Origin: Rhizobium sp. ASV8
GTDB taxonomy: Bacteria; Pseudomonadota; Alphaproteobacteria; Rhizobiales; Rhizobiaceae
Direction of reading: 5' to 3'
NCBI RefSeq assembly: GCF_016429255.1
Contig: NZ_JAELUG010000054.1
Location: 1 to 42,412 of the forward strand
Length of the DNA stretch: 42,412 nt
The position numbers were made by a program, and so were the translations under genes. Position 1 is the first letter of the stretch, and every line of letters begins with the position of its first letter. Below the pieces are notes generated by a model. That model did no database searches and was not told the DNA's origin. It saw nothing but the letters and a program-made list of their open reading frames with translations. Shown here piece after piece: positions 1 to 7,668 of this stretch.

Positions 1-123
<123 letters not shown>

Positions 124-196
124 ATTTCCAAGCACAACACGCCAAACGAGATTTAATAGACCGTCTCGTGGGCTCGGAGATGTGTATAAGAGACAG
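124..196. other. Illumina P7 / index / Nextera Read 2 adapter
   Basis: Bases 163-196 match the 34-nt Nextera Read 2 transposase adapter exactly (ending AGATGTGTATAAGAGACAG). Bases 129-152 align to the 24-nt P7 flow-cell sequence with four mismatches, three of them G read as C, as expected for low-quality tail bases. The ten bases between (153-162, TTAATAGACC) would be the i7 index. An open frame starting at 168 translates this adapter to a peptide beginning MGSEMCIRDR, a well-known spurious protein signature of adapter contamination. Genomic DNA starts at about 197. Confidence 0.97.
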
Positions 197-273
197 GGCC
201 GATGCTATTGCGCAGAAATATCAATTTTCCGACAGGCAGGCCCCGGCGATTTGCAGTGAAGCGAGGGGGGGAG

Positions 274-295
274 GTGCGCGCAGCACCGCGCGCAC
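274..295 (-). terminator. GC-rich hairpin after the permease gene
   Basis: GTGCGCGC (274-281) pairs perfectly with GCGCGCAC (288-295) around a 6-nt loop, 57 bp past the stop codon of the minus-strand permease gene. There is no T-run after the stem in the direction of transcription, so it may be a transcript-end stabilising hairpin rather than an intrinsic terminator. Confidence 0.35.
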
Positions 296-351
296 GGCCA
301 TGCTATGGAAGAGCCCAGTGTTTATTAGCCGGCAAACGTCAGTGCGACTCC

Positions 352-2031
352 TTATTCTGCGACGAGGCCGCTGCGGCGCAGAAGTGCGAGGAAGGCAAGC
401 GGAATGAGCGTCGTGATGATGATCGTCACGAAGGCCATGGCCATGCCAAGACCGATCGAGCCCTGCTCGAACTGCCGCCAGATGAAGGTGGCGATGGTCT
501 GCATGCCGACAGGTGCCAGCACGATGGAGGCGACGAGTTCGCGCGATGCCAGCGCGAAGACGAGGAGCATGGCGGATGCGAGGCTCGGCAGCACCAGCGG
601 CAGCAGGATGCGGCGGAAAGTGGTCAGCGCGCCGGCGCCGGCAACGCGGGCGGCGGCCTCGAGATTGTCGCCGATCTGCTGGAAGGCGGCCGAGGAATAG
701 CGCGCCGTCTGCGGCAGGAGAATGCAGCAATAGGCGAGCAGCAGGATGATTGCGGTATTGTAAGGCGTGAAGGGCAGGCTCGGCATGTTCCAGACGAGGA
801 TCAGGCCGACCGCGACGACGATGCCGGGGAGCGCATTGGGCAGCACGGTCATGATATCGATCAGCATGCGGCCGCGCATCTTCGTCTTGACGACGGCATA
901 GGCTGACGTGACGCCGATAAGACCTGTGATGACGGCGGTGCCGATGCCGAGCGCCAGGCTGTTGCCGAGCGCGGCGAGCGCGCCGGCGCTATTGCCGAAG
1001 ACGGAGGCGAAATTGTCGAGGCCGAGATTGCTGGTGACGAGGCCGCGCGAGATCGTCTTCGAGAGTGCTGTGGCGAGGATCGAGAGCATGGGCACACCCG
1101 TCGCAAGGAACGAGACGATGCCGAAGGCCAGCAGAACCGGCGCAGTCAGGCTCCCAAGTGGCCGCTTGTCCTTGTTCTGCGGCTTGCCGCTCACCGTCTG
1201 GTAGGAGCGCCGCGAGAGGATCCGGCGCTGGATGAGGAATGCGATCAGCGAGATGATGACGAGGGTCAGCGACAGGATCGCGGCACCCGGTAGATCGATC
1301 GGCCAGTCGCCGATGCGAGTGTCGATGCCGGTGACGAGAACCTGGAAGCCGGCGCGGCGGCCGAGCGCTGCCGGCGTGCCGTATTCCTCGATCGCCGCGG
1401 CGAAGACAAGCAACAGGCTGGCGGCGAGGCCGGGGGCGGATAGCGGCAGCGTGATGCGCCAGAAGGCGCGCGCCGGCGAAGCGCCGAAGACGCGGCCGAC
1501 ATCGGCATAGCGGGCGCCGACGGCCTCGACCGTACGCGAAACGGCGAAATAGACCACCGGAAAAGTGTTGAAGGTCATGACCACGGTCATGCCCGTCAGC
1601 GAGAACAGGGTGGAGGCAAGATTGAAGCCGGCGAGCTGCTCCAGATAGCCGCGCGGCTGCAGTGTCATGATCCAGCCGAGCGTGGCGATATAGGGGGGAA
1701 TCATGAAGGGCATGAGCAGCAGCACATCCCAGAGCGGCGCGAACGGAATGCGGTAGAGGGCGCGCAGCACGCCGAGGGGAACGGCGACAAGGGCCGAGGC
1801 CAGGACGACGGCGCATCCGAGAATGACCGTATTCGCGGTCATCCCCAGGAGCGCGTCGTCGGCCAGCGTCTTGCCGATGGCCGAGAAGGGGGCCGCAAAC
1901 GAGCCTTGCCCCAGGGAGGGGAAGACTGCCTGCAGCACGACGGCCGCGAAAGGAAAGGCAACGATGATGATCAGCCCGAGGCCAGCCAGCCACGCCGCCG
2001 GCACTGGAGCGCCTGTTCCTTTCGTCTTCAT
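352..2031 (-). CDS. ABC importer permease, fused two-domain (FbpB/ThiP type)
   Basis: 559-residue inner-membrane permease with two homologous halves, as in FbpB/ThiP-type importers of ferric iron, thiamine or phosphonates. Each half has about six hydrophobic segments and one EAA loop that contacts the ATPase: about residues 169-197 (EAVGARYADVGRVFGASP, then LP) and about 458-480 (EAAARVAGAGALTTFRRILLP). It forms the channel for solute delivered by the binding protein encoded 11 bp upstream; the ATPase gene is first in the same minus-strand operon. The start is supported by AAGG upstream that overlaps the end of the preceding gene. Length is normal for the fused class, so both transmembrane domains come from one chain. 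The substrate cannot be read from this protein. Confidence 0.9.
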   Translation of the reverse strand: MKTKGTGAPVPAAWLAGLGLIIIVAFPFAAVVLQAVFPSLGQGSFAAPFSAIGKTLADDALLGMTANTVILGCAVVLASALVAVPLGVLRALYRIPFAPLWDVLLLMPFMIPPYIATLGWIMTLQPRGYLEQLAGFNLASTLFSLTGMTVVMTFNTFPVVYFAVSRTVEAVGARYADVGRVFGASPARAFWRITLPLSAPGLAASLLLVFAAAIEEYGTPAALGRRAGFQVLVTGIDTRIGDWPIDLPGAAILSLTLVIISLIAFLIQRRILSRRSYQTVSGKPQNKDKRPLGSLTAPVLLAFGIVSFLATGVPMLSILATALSKTISRGLVTSNLGLDNFASVFGNSAGALAALGNSLALGIGTAVITGLIGVTSAYAVVKTKMRGRMLIDIMTVLPNALPGIVVAVGLILVWNMPSLPFTPYNTAIILLLAYCCILLPQTARYSSAAFQQIGDNLEAAARVAGAGALTTFRRILLPLVLPSLASAMLLVFALASRELVASIVLAPVGMQTIATFIWRQFEQGSIGLGMAMAFVTIIITTLIPLAFLALLRRSGLVAE

Positions 2032-2042
2032 CGCATATAGCC

Positions 2043-3002
2043 TTACTTGCTGCCGAACAGATCGCCGACCTGCTTCAGGATTTCCTTGCGCTTGCCGTAG
2101 ACGGCGTTGACGTCGTAATCGAGCAGCTTGAGATCGCTGACGAGGGGACGCGAGGCCGGGATGTCGGAGCGGGCCGGCATCAGGAAGGTGCCGGCAACTG
2201 TCTTCTGGCCTTCATCCGACAGCATGTAGTCGACGAATTTCTTGGCTTCTTCCTGATGCTTGGACCAGTTCAGGATCATGACCGGGCGTGGCGCGATGAC
2301 GGTGCCGGATTGCGGGAAGACGACGTCGATGCTTTCGCCCTTGGCCTTGGCGGCGAAGGTGATGTAGTCGACCGCACCGAAGACGGCGGCCTTGGCGCCC
2401 TGCAGCACCGGGTTCAGCGCTTCGGCATTGGCGCCGGCGATGATGGCGCCGTTACCCTTGAGTTCCCTAAAGAGCTTATAGTCGTCCTTGCCGCCGAGGG
2501 CCGCCGTCAGCTCGAAGGACGAACCGGACTGGGCGGGATCCGGAATATTGACGAGATCCTTGAACTCCGGCTTGGCGAGATCGGCCCATTCCTTCGGCTG
2601 GGACGTGCCGCTCTTGGTGTTCCAGGCGATGCCGAGCGCCGAGACGCCCTGAGCAACCGCCGTATCGGTCTTCAGGAATGCCGGGACTTTTTCGGCATTC
2701 GGGCTGGTGTAGGAGACGAGCCAGCCGCGCTTGGCGAAATCGGTCGCCGTATCCCAGGAAGCCGAGATCAGCACGTCGACGACGGGATTGGTGGCTTCGG
2801 CCTCGATACGTGCCATGACCTTGCCGGTCGTTGCCTGGAAGACGTTGACCTTGATGCCGCTCTGGGCAGTGAAGCCGGCGGAAAGCTTGTCGATGAGGTT
2901 CTGCGGGCCGGCGGTGTAGACGGTGATGTCGGCACGGGCGACGCCGCTCAGGAGCGCTGTCAAAATGGCAAAAATAGCGATATGCTTCAGTGATTTAAAC
3001 AT
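2043..3002 (-). CDS. Periplasmic solute-binding protein (Fe3+/phosphonate family)
   Basis: 319-residue exported binding protein. The N-terminus is a Sec signal peptide (basic start, hydrophobic core, cleavage probably after GVARA). The mature protein begins DITVYTAGPQNLIDKLSAGF, the pattern of the AfuA/FbpA ferric-iron and 2-aminoethylphosphonate binding family. Classical FbpA proteins bind iron through two adjacent tyrosines in the second lobe; here the equivalent stretch reads GAVDYITF with only one tyrosine, so iron is not certain and an anionic ligand such as a phosphonate is possible. The start has a strong Shine-Dalgarno (GAGAGG). It sits between the ATPase and permease genes, the usual gene set for a complete importer. 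Pathway assignment is inference. Confidence 0.85.
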   Translation of the reverse strand: MFKSLKHIAIFAILTALLSGVARADITVYTAGPQNLIDKLSAGFTAQSGIKVNVFQATTGKVMARIEAEATNPVVDVLISASWDTATDFAKRGWLVSYTSPNAEKVPAFLKTDTAVAQGVSALGIAWNTKSGTSQPKEWADLAKPEFKDLVNIPDPAQSGSSFELTAALGGKDDYKLFRELKGNGAIIAGANAEALNPVLQGAKAAVFGAVDYITFAAKAKGESIDVVFPQSGTVIAPRPVMILNWSKHQEEAKKFVDYMLSDEGQKTVAGTFLMPARSDIPASRPLVSDLKLLDYDVNAVYGKRKEILKQVGDLFGSK

Positions 3003-3091
3003 TTTTTCCTCTCTATGACTTCGTGATGTTGCCGTTAAAGCGCATCGCGATCCCTACGATTCGCTTCTCGCGCCTGACGTCTTTGATTTCG

Positions 3092-3137
3092 TGCAGGTCG
3101 TTGTCGCAAAACGGCTGCACATTTTGCGCGACCTGCA
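3092..3137. repeat. Rhizobial-type intergenic palindromic repeat
   Basis: TGCAGGTCG (3092-3100) is the reverse complement of CGACCTGCA (3129-3137); CGCAAAA and TTTTGCG inside extend the stem with a small bulge and a loop around CGGCTGCACA. The repeat lies between the ATPase and binding-protein genes and ends directly at the ATPase stop codon. Its wording (cgtTGTCGCAAAA, TTTTGCGCGAC) resembles the abundant intergenic palindromes of Rhizobium and relatives (RIME/ABC-type), probably starting as far left as about 3035. It may stabilise or process the operon transcript. Family assignment is from memory. Confidence 0.65.
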
Positions 3138-4208
3138 TCAGAACCACAGGATGCCGTTGCTATCGACGGAAAGGCCGATCCGTTCTCCGGGGCGGATCTT
3201 CACCGGGCTCAGAACCTGGAGTTCGATGCCCGTTGCGCCGTGCGGGGCGGCGGTGACGAGATGCCCGTCACCTCTGAAATGCGAGCGCAGAGCTGTTGCG
3301 GGCAGGCTCGGCCATGTGGGCTCGGCGAGCGATATGGCGCGGGTGGGGATGAGAATTCTGGCCTTCTGTTGGCCGGGTCGCGCCGTGTCCGACAGAACAT
3401 GCGGGCTGCCCGCCAAGCGCCAGCCATCATCGTGCCATTCGAGATCGGCGGTGCTGCCAAGCCGCAGGAACTCGGCGACTTCAGGCGAAGCCGGATTTTC
3501 GATCAGGATATCCGGCGAGGCAAGTTGAGCAATCCTGCCGGATCGCATGATGGCGACTTCGTCGGCGAGCGTCAGGGCCTCGCTGTGGTCGTGGGTGACG
3601 TAGATTGCCGTCAGTCCAAGCGTGGCGATCAGCTCGGCAAGCTCGCCGACCATGTTTTCACGCAACTCGCGATCGAGATTGGACAGGGGCTCGTCGAACA
3701 GGATGAGCTGCGGCTCGGCAACGATCGCGCGGGCGATGGCGACGCGTTGCTGCTGACCGCCGGAAAGGTCGCTCGGGCGGCGATCGGCAAGGGCCGCCAG
3801 ACCGACGCGTTCCAGTGCCCGCATGGTGCGCTGTTCGCGCTCAGCCTTCGAGACGCCACGCATTTCGAGCGGGAAGGAGACATTGCCGCCAACCGTCAGG
3901 TGCGGCCACAGCGCATAGTCTTGAAACACCATGCCCAGGTTGCGTTTCTCGGGCGGCACGAAAGTCCTTGCCGCCGCATCGGCGACCACTTGGCCCGAAA
4001 TGGTTATGTTGCCTTTGGTGGGCGCAAGAAGGCCGGCGACCAGGCGCAGAAGAGTAGTCTTCCCGCAGCCGGAAGGCCCGAGCAAAGCGAGCGTTCGTCC
4101 CTTGGCGAGCGAAAGATCGATGCCGCCCAGAACGATCGTCTTATCGTAATGAAGTTCCAATCCTGTTGCCGAAACGGCAGCCTGGATCCGGTTTGGGTCA
4201 CTTGTCAT
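3138..4208 (-). CDS. ABC importer ATPase (FbpC/PotA type)
   Basis: 356-residue cytoplasmic ATPase that powers the importer. Walker A is GPSGCGKTT at residues 44-52; the signature LSGGQQQRVAIARA, Walker B LILFDEP, D-loop and the H-loop histidine in THDHSEAL follow in order. The last ~110 residues form a TOBE-like regulatory domain, typical of the iron/spermidine/phosphonate class. I chose the ATG at 4208 over an in-frame ATG at 4274 because it places about 12 residues before the first conserved strand, the family norm, although the ribosome site is weak. It is first in the minus-strand operon with the binding protein and permease; the 135 bp to the next gene hold an inverted repeat. Confidence 0.9.
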   Translation of the reverse strand: MTSDPNRIQAAVSATGLELHYDKTIVLGGIDLSLAKGRTLALLGPSGCGKTTLLRLVAGLLAPTKGNITISGQVVADAAARTFVPPEKRNLGMVFQDYALWPHLTVGGNVSFPLEMRGVSKAEREQRTMRALERVGLAALADRRPSDLSGGQQQRVAIARAIVAEPQLILFDEPLSNLDRELRENMVGELAELIATLGLTAIYVTHDHSEALTLADEVAIMRSGRIAQLASPDILIENPASPEVAEFLRLGSTADLEWHDDGWRLAGSPHVLSDTARPGQQKARILIPTRAISLAEPTWPSLPATALRSHFRGDGHLVTAAPHGATGIELQVLSPVKIRPGERIGLSVDSNGILWF

Positions 4209-4741
4209 CGGAAAATCGGTGTCTCTAAACGCTACAAGCCTGAGTAGAGGCGCAGCATGACAGCGGCATGACAATGATGTGACGAATTTGCTGCGAGAAG
4301 GCAGCCGAGGGCTGCAATGTCAGTGCTGCGCAACCAACAGAGGGGCGTGGTACATCGGCAGGCCGATGAAAGTTGATTTCTCCTCGTGTCGTTCGTCGAA
4401 TGATTTATTCAACTAATAAATAAGATTTTGATCGATTAGATTGGCAATACAGCCATTCGTCTTTGGTGTGGCGGAAGGGGTTTACTCTTCATTTTAATCG
4501 GTTATTGAGCCACCGGAATCATCTGTTCAACTCTGCATCGTCTCGATCTGCAATCGAACTGTCAGAATGGTGGCAGGCGGCGGAATAAGCTGCGCGCCGG
4601 CTTCGCAATTCCTTCTCAGCTTCGATGCGGGAATGGAGTTCGTGGATGAATGTGCCTCCGAAGCCCGATCTCAAGAGGGCTGGGCATCGATCGAATGGCG
4701 CGATATCAGGGACCGATTTTTTGAGCCGAGAAAGCACCGTA
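4209..4741. other. Divergent intergenic region, no gene seen
   Basis: 533 bp between the divergent importer operon and the diguanylate cyclase gene. The part around 4375-4500 is markedly AT-rich (ATTTATTCAACTAATAAATA) and probably holds promoters for both directions, but I cannot name a box with confidence. Open frames here are short and without recognisable similarity. An in-frame upstream extension of the cyclase to 4625 is possible but less likely. Confidence 0.5.
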
Positions 4742-6106
4742 ATGCCTGAACGTATCGCACGGGAATGGAACAGCCTTGTCGAGCGGACGTCGACGGAAAC
4801 GCACGAGATCGTCTATGCGATCGTCCACGAACACGAGGAAGAGCTACGGCAGCGCTACAGGGCCTATCTGGAAGGGGATCCCGATCTTGCATCCCTCATT
4901 GGCGAAGGCGCAAACTTGGCGGCCTTCACCACGCGGTTCCTGGAGTGGATGAAAAAGCTCGTCGATCCGAGGGCCACGTCGGGCCAGATCTTCTTCTCGG
5001 AGCAGGATAGCATCGGTGAGGCCATGGCGCGTATCGGCTTCCCGCCGCACGCGGTCTCGCGGTCCATCCGCAAGATCAAGCTTTGGTTCCTGCGGCACCT
5101 CGCGGAGGCCGATGTCTCGCGGCAGCAGCTGGTCGATGCGATGGCCTTCGTCATCGGGCTGTTCGATATTGCTCTAGAAGTGCGCGAAGAGAGCTATCAG
5201 AAGGGCGTCGCCTCCAATGCGCGGGTCAACGAAGCCTACCGTCTTCATCTGCTGGGTCAGAATCTGGCGATGGAGCGGGAGCGGCAAAGGGCTGCCCTCA
5301 TGGAGTGGGGGCACGGGCTTCTCGCCACCTTCTATCAGAATGCCGCTTCCAGCGAGCTTCCCCGGCTTTGGAAGAGCGAATTCGGCCTGTGGCTGAACCA
5401 CAAGGCCCACATCCTCTTCGAACGCGAGCCGAAGCTTGAGCTTATCAAGCAGCTCGTCAACAAAGTCGATGGCGAACTGGTCCCTGCGTTGGAACGGGCA
5501 AGTTTCGAGGACCGGTCCCAGATCCGAGACGGGGCGGGGAGGATCGAAGAGGAGCTGTCAGCAATCAAGTTCCTGCTGAATGGCATCTTCGAGGCGCATA
5601 TCGAGGTCGAGAGCGGCCGCGACCCGCTCACGCAGCTGCTGACGCGCCGGTTCATGCCGTCGGTGCTGATGCGTGAGATACAGCTGCAGAAAACGCCCGC
5701 CGCCACAGGCTTCTGCGTGCTGCTGCTGGATATCGACCACTTCAAGCGCATCAACGATACGCATGGCCACAAGGTCGGCGATGTGGCGCTCAGGTCGGTC
5801 GCAACAGCAATGACGGAAAGCGTCCGGCAAACCGATTTTCTCTTCCGTTACGGCGGCGAAGAGATGCTGATCGTGCTTGTGGAGTGCGACGAAGCGATGG
5901 GTATGCAAGTCGCGGAAAAAATCCGCGCGCAGATCGCGAAGCTTTCCATTCCGCTTGCCGATGGCGACAGGCTTGCCGTCACCGTCAGCATCGGAGTTGC
6001 CGCCTTCAAGGAAGAGCTCGACTACGAGCGCATCCTGGCGCGCGCCGACAAGGCCGTCTACGAGGCCAAGGAAGCCGGGCGGAACAGGATCGTCGCGGCG
6101 GCCTGA
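4742..6106 (+). CDS. Diguanylate cyclase with degenerate globin-coupled sensor
   Basis: 454-residue protein that should make c-di-GMP. The C-terminal GGDEF domain (about 290-450) has LLDIDHFKRINDTHGH, the active-site variant GGEEM at 371-375 and the product-inhibition site RxxD (RQTD, 362-365) at the correct five-residue spacing. The first ~290 residues resemble the globin-coupled sensor and middle domains of E. coli DosC: EW..LVE near the start, ARIGFP, EFGLWLNHKAH, and PLTQLLTRRFMP before the cyclase. In that family the haem histidine lies in HxRIG; here the same place reads M95-A-R-I-G, so haem binding is doubtful. Start ATG 4742 follows GAGAAAG; an in-frame start at 4625 would add 39 unlikely residues. 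No transmembrane segment. Stand-alone gene. Confidence 0.85.
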   Translation: MPERIAREWNSLVERTSTETHEIVYAIVHEHEEELRQRYRAYLEGDPDLASLIGEGANLAAFTTRFLEWMKKLVDPRATSGQIFFSEQDSIGEAMARIGFPPHAVSRSIRKIKLWFLRHLAEADVSRQQLVDAMAFVIGLFDIALEVREESYQKGVASNARVNEAYRLHLLGQNLAMERERQRAALMEWGHGLLATFYQNAASSELPRLWKSEFGLWLNHKAHILFEREPKLELIKQLVNKVDGELVPALERASFEDRSQIRDGAGRIEEELSAIKFLLNGIFEAHIEVESGRDPLTQLLTRRFMPSVLMREIQLQKTPAATGFCVLLLDIDHFKRINDTHGHKVGDVALRSVATAMTESVRQTDFLFRYGGEEMLIVLVECDEAMGMQVAEKIRAQIAKLSIPLADGDRLAVTVSIGVAAFKEELDYERILARADKAVYEAKEAGRNRIVAAA

Positions 6107-6195
6107 CGGCGATGATATCGGGCCGCGTCGCAAAACCAGGATGCAATTTTGCGGCGGCCCGTCGTTGCGCGTCGGCTGGCATGACTTCCAAATCT

Positions 6196-6221
6196 CATAG
6201 TTCGGCCGTAACCGAACTATG
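6196..6221. promoter_or_regulatory. Perfect palindrome, putative operator
   Basis: CATAGTTCGG (6196-6205) and CCGAACTATG (6212-6221) are perfect inverted repeats around a 6-nt spacer, 46 bp before the flavin-reductase-like start codon. The size, spacing and position fit an operator for a dimeric repressor such as a MarR or HxlR protein; no such regulator gene lies adjacent. A terminator for the upstream gene is less likely because no T-run follows. Confidence 0.55.
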
Positions 6222-6267
6222 AAATGAGCGGTTGGACTAAGCTGCAGCTCTCAAAGGAGAGTTTGCA

Positions 6268-6930
6268 ATGTTGACCAGCATAGCCGCATCCACGCCCGCC
6301 GAGAGCACCGGCGAGCATATCGTCATCAAACCGAGCGTGCTCTATGTCGGCACGCCCGTCGTGCTGATTACCAGCCTCAATCCCGATGGCACGACGAATA
6401 TCTCGCCCATGTCTTCGGCTTGGGCGCTCTTCGATCGTATCGTTCTCGGCCTTACAGCCACCAGCAAGGGACGGGAAAACGCCATGCGCGAGCGCCAGCT
6501 CGTGTTGAATTTCCCGTCTCCGGATCTTTGGCCCAAGATAGAAGCGCTGGCCCCGACCACCGGCCGCGACCCGGTTCCCCCACACAAGGAAAAGATCGGC
6601 TACCGTTTCGAGGCCGACAAGTTCGACGTATCCGGTTTCACGCCGCAGGCGTCCGACCTCGTCCGCCCGCCTCGCATAGCCGAATGCCCGATCCAGCTTG
6701 AGGTTGAAGTCGTTGCCTCGCATGCTCCCGGCGGCGAGTGGCCCGCGGAGCGGCAGGAGGATTTCTGGATCATAGAGACGAAAGTGCTCCGCGTTCATGC
6801 GCACCGGGATATCGTCATCCCGGGTACGAACCATATCGACACCGGCCGATGGAGCCCGCTGCTGTATGTGTTTCGCCACTACTTCGGCACCGGTCCGGAT
6901 CTTGGCCGCACCTTTAAAGCCGAGGCGTGA
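6268..6930 (+). CDS. Flavin reductase-like FMN-binding protein
   Basis: 220-residue cytoplasmic protein of the flavin reductase-like split-barrel family. The N-terminal half has the expected strand pattern (PVVLITSLNPDGTTNISPMSSAWALF, then IVLGLTATSKGRENAMRERQLVLNFPS), where the FMN phosphate and isoalloxazine are usually held. Members reduce flavins with NAD(P)H or act as small FMN oxidoreductases; the substrate here is unknown. The start has a strong AAAGGAG at the right distance. It is monocistronic, convergent with the tetR-like gene downstream, and preceded by a perfect palindrome that suggests repression by a dimeric regulator. Confidence 0.8.
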   Translation: MLTSIAASTPAESTGEHIVIKPSVLYVGTPVVLITSLNPDGTTNISPMSSAWALFDRIVLGLTATSKGRENAMRERQLVLNFPSPDLWPKIEALAPTTGRDPVPPHKEKIGYRFEADKFDVSGFTPQASDLVRPPRIAECPIQLEVEVVASHAPGGEWPAERQEDFWIIETKVLRVHAHRDIVIPGTNHIDTGRWSPLLYVFRHYFGTGPDLGRTFKAEA

Positions 6931-6981
6931 GGCCTGCTTGCGACCGTCTCGCAACCTGCCTCTCGCCATTCTTGCGGCGCA

Positions 6982-7593
6982 TCAGGTCTGGTTCACGGCC
7001 TCGGCGCCGCGGATCAGCAGATCGAGACCTCTTTCGAAGAAAGCTTCGTGCCCGTTGGCGCGATAATGCGCGATCGCCTTGGCGAAGGTCGGGTGGCCTT
7101 TTGCGGCGGCGTCGAGATCCGGCCGATCCGGTGCGCCTGCCCCATCGGCCTGCTCTTCCAGGACGCAACCCACCACGTAGCGGCCGATCGCGATCTGCAG
7201 TTCCAGTGCCTGGCCCGGCGTGAAGCCGGCGGTGCTCAGGCAGCTAAGCTGAATCTCGATCGTATCGAGATCGGAAGGGTCGGCCTCCGTTCCCGCATGG
7301 ACGCGTGCTCCGTCGCGCCATGCCAGCAGGGCGAAGCGGAAGCTACGGGCATTGGCGCGCAGGAAGTCCTGCCAGGTCTCGCCCGGTTGCGGCGTTCGGC
7401 GGCTGTGATTTCGCTTCAACATTTCAGTGTTCATCGCCGCCAGCAGGCTCTGCTTGCCCTTGAAATGCCAGTAGAGCGCCGGCTGCTGCACGCCGAGGCG
7501 CTGAGCGATCAGCCGTGTGGACAGCCCGTCGATCCCCACGTCGTTCAAGATGGTCAGCGCCGTGTCGACGATCTGGGCCCGGTCGATTTTCAT
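6982..7593 (-). CDS. tetR: TetR-type repressor of the adjacent efflux gene
   Basis: 203-residue repressor. The N-terminal helix-turn-helix (about residues 24-44: LSTRLIAQRLGVQQPALYWHF) is almost the class-defining sequence of TetR(A)/TetR(B), and the C-terminal ligand-binding domain has the matching H..E..F pattern. It is divergent from tetA across 75 bp with two palindromic operators, the classical arrangement: repressor dimers block both promoters until an inducer such as a Mg-tetracycline complex binds. The start at 7593 was chosen for its CGGAG ribosome site and because it gives the normal N-terminus; an upstream in-frame start would run into the operators. The inducer is inferred from family resemblance. 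Confidence 0.9.
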   Translation of the reverse strand: MKIDRAQIVDTALTILNDVGIDGLSTRLIAQRLGVQQPALYWHFKGKQSLLAAMNTEMLKRNHSRRTPQPGETWQDFLRANARSFRFALLAWRDGARVHAGTEADPSDLDTIEIQLSCLSTAGFTPGQALELQIAIGRYVVGCVLEEQADGAGAPDRPDLDAAAKGHPTFAKAIAHYRANGHEAFFERGLDLLIRGAEAVNQT

Positions 7594-7625
7594 GGCATCT
7601 CCGATTGACAGTTTCGAAGTCATAA

Positions 7626-7659
7626 TTTATCAGCGATAAAGTTCCTTATCAACGATAAG
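7626..7659. promoter_or_regulatory. Two tandem tet-type operators
   Basis: Two near-identical palindromes lie between the divergent tetR and tetA genes: TTTATCAGCGATAAA (7626-7640) and CTTATCAACGATAAG (7645-7659), each with 6-bp arms around a 3-nt centre. Their centres are 19 bp apart. The TATC-N3-GATA core corresponds to known tetO sites, and two tandem copies are the usual number for tetR-tetA pairs. The right site ends 9 bp before the tetA start, so tetA has a very short leader with little Shine-Dalgarno sequence. Confidence 0.85.
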
Positions 7660-7668
7660 TTTTGTGCT

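Noticed and set aside
168..407. Open frame of 79 residues starting MGSEMCIRDR
   Set aside because: Its first residues translate the Nextera adapter; the rest runs antisense to the permease gene end. Not a gene.
202..906. Long plus-strand frame opposite the permease gene
   Set aside because: Composition rich in Arg, Asp, His and Glu without hydrophobic pattern is typical of the antisense of a membrane protein gene. The minus-strand permease has full motifs.
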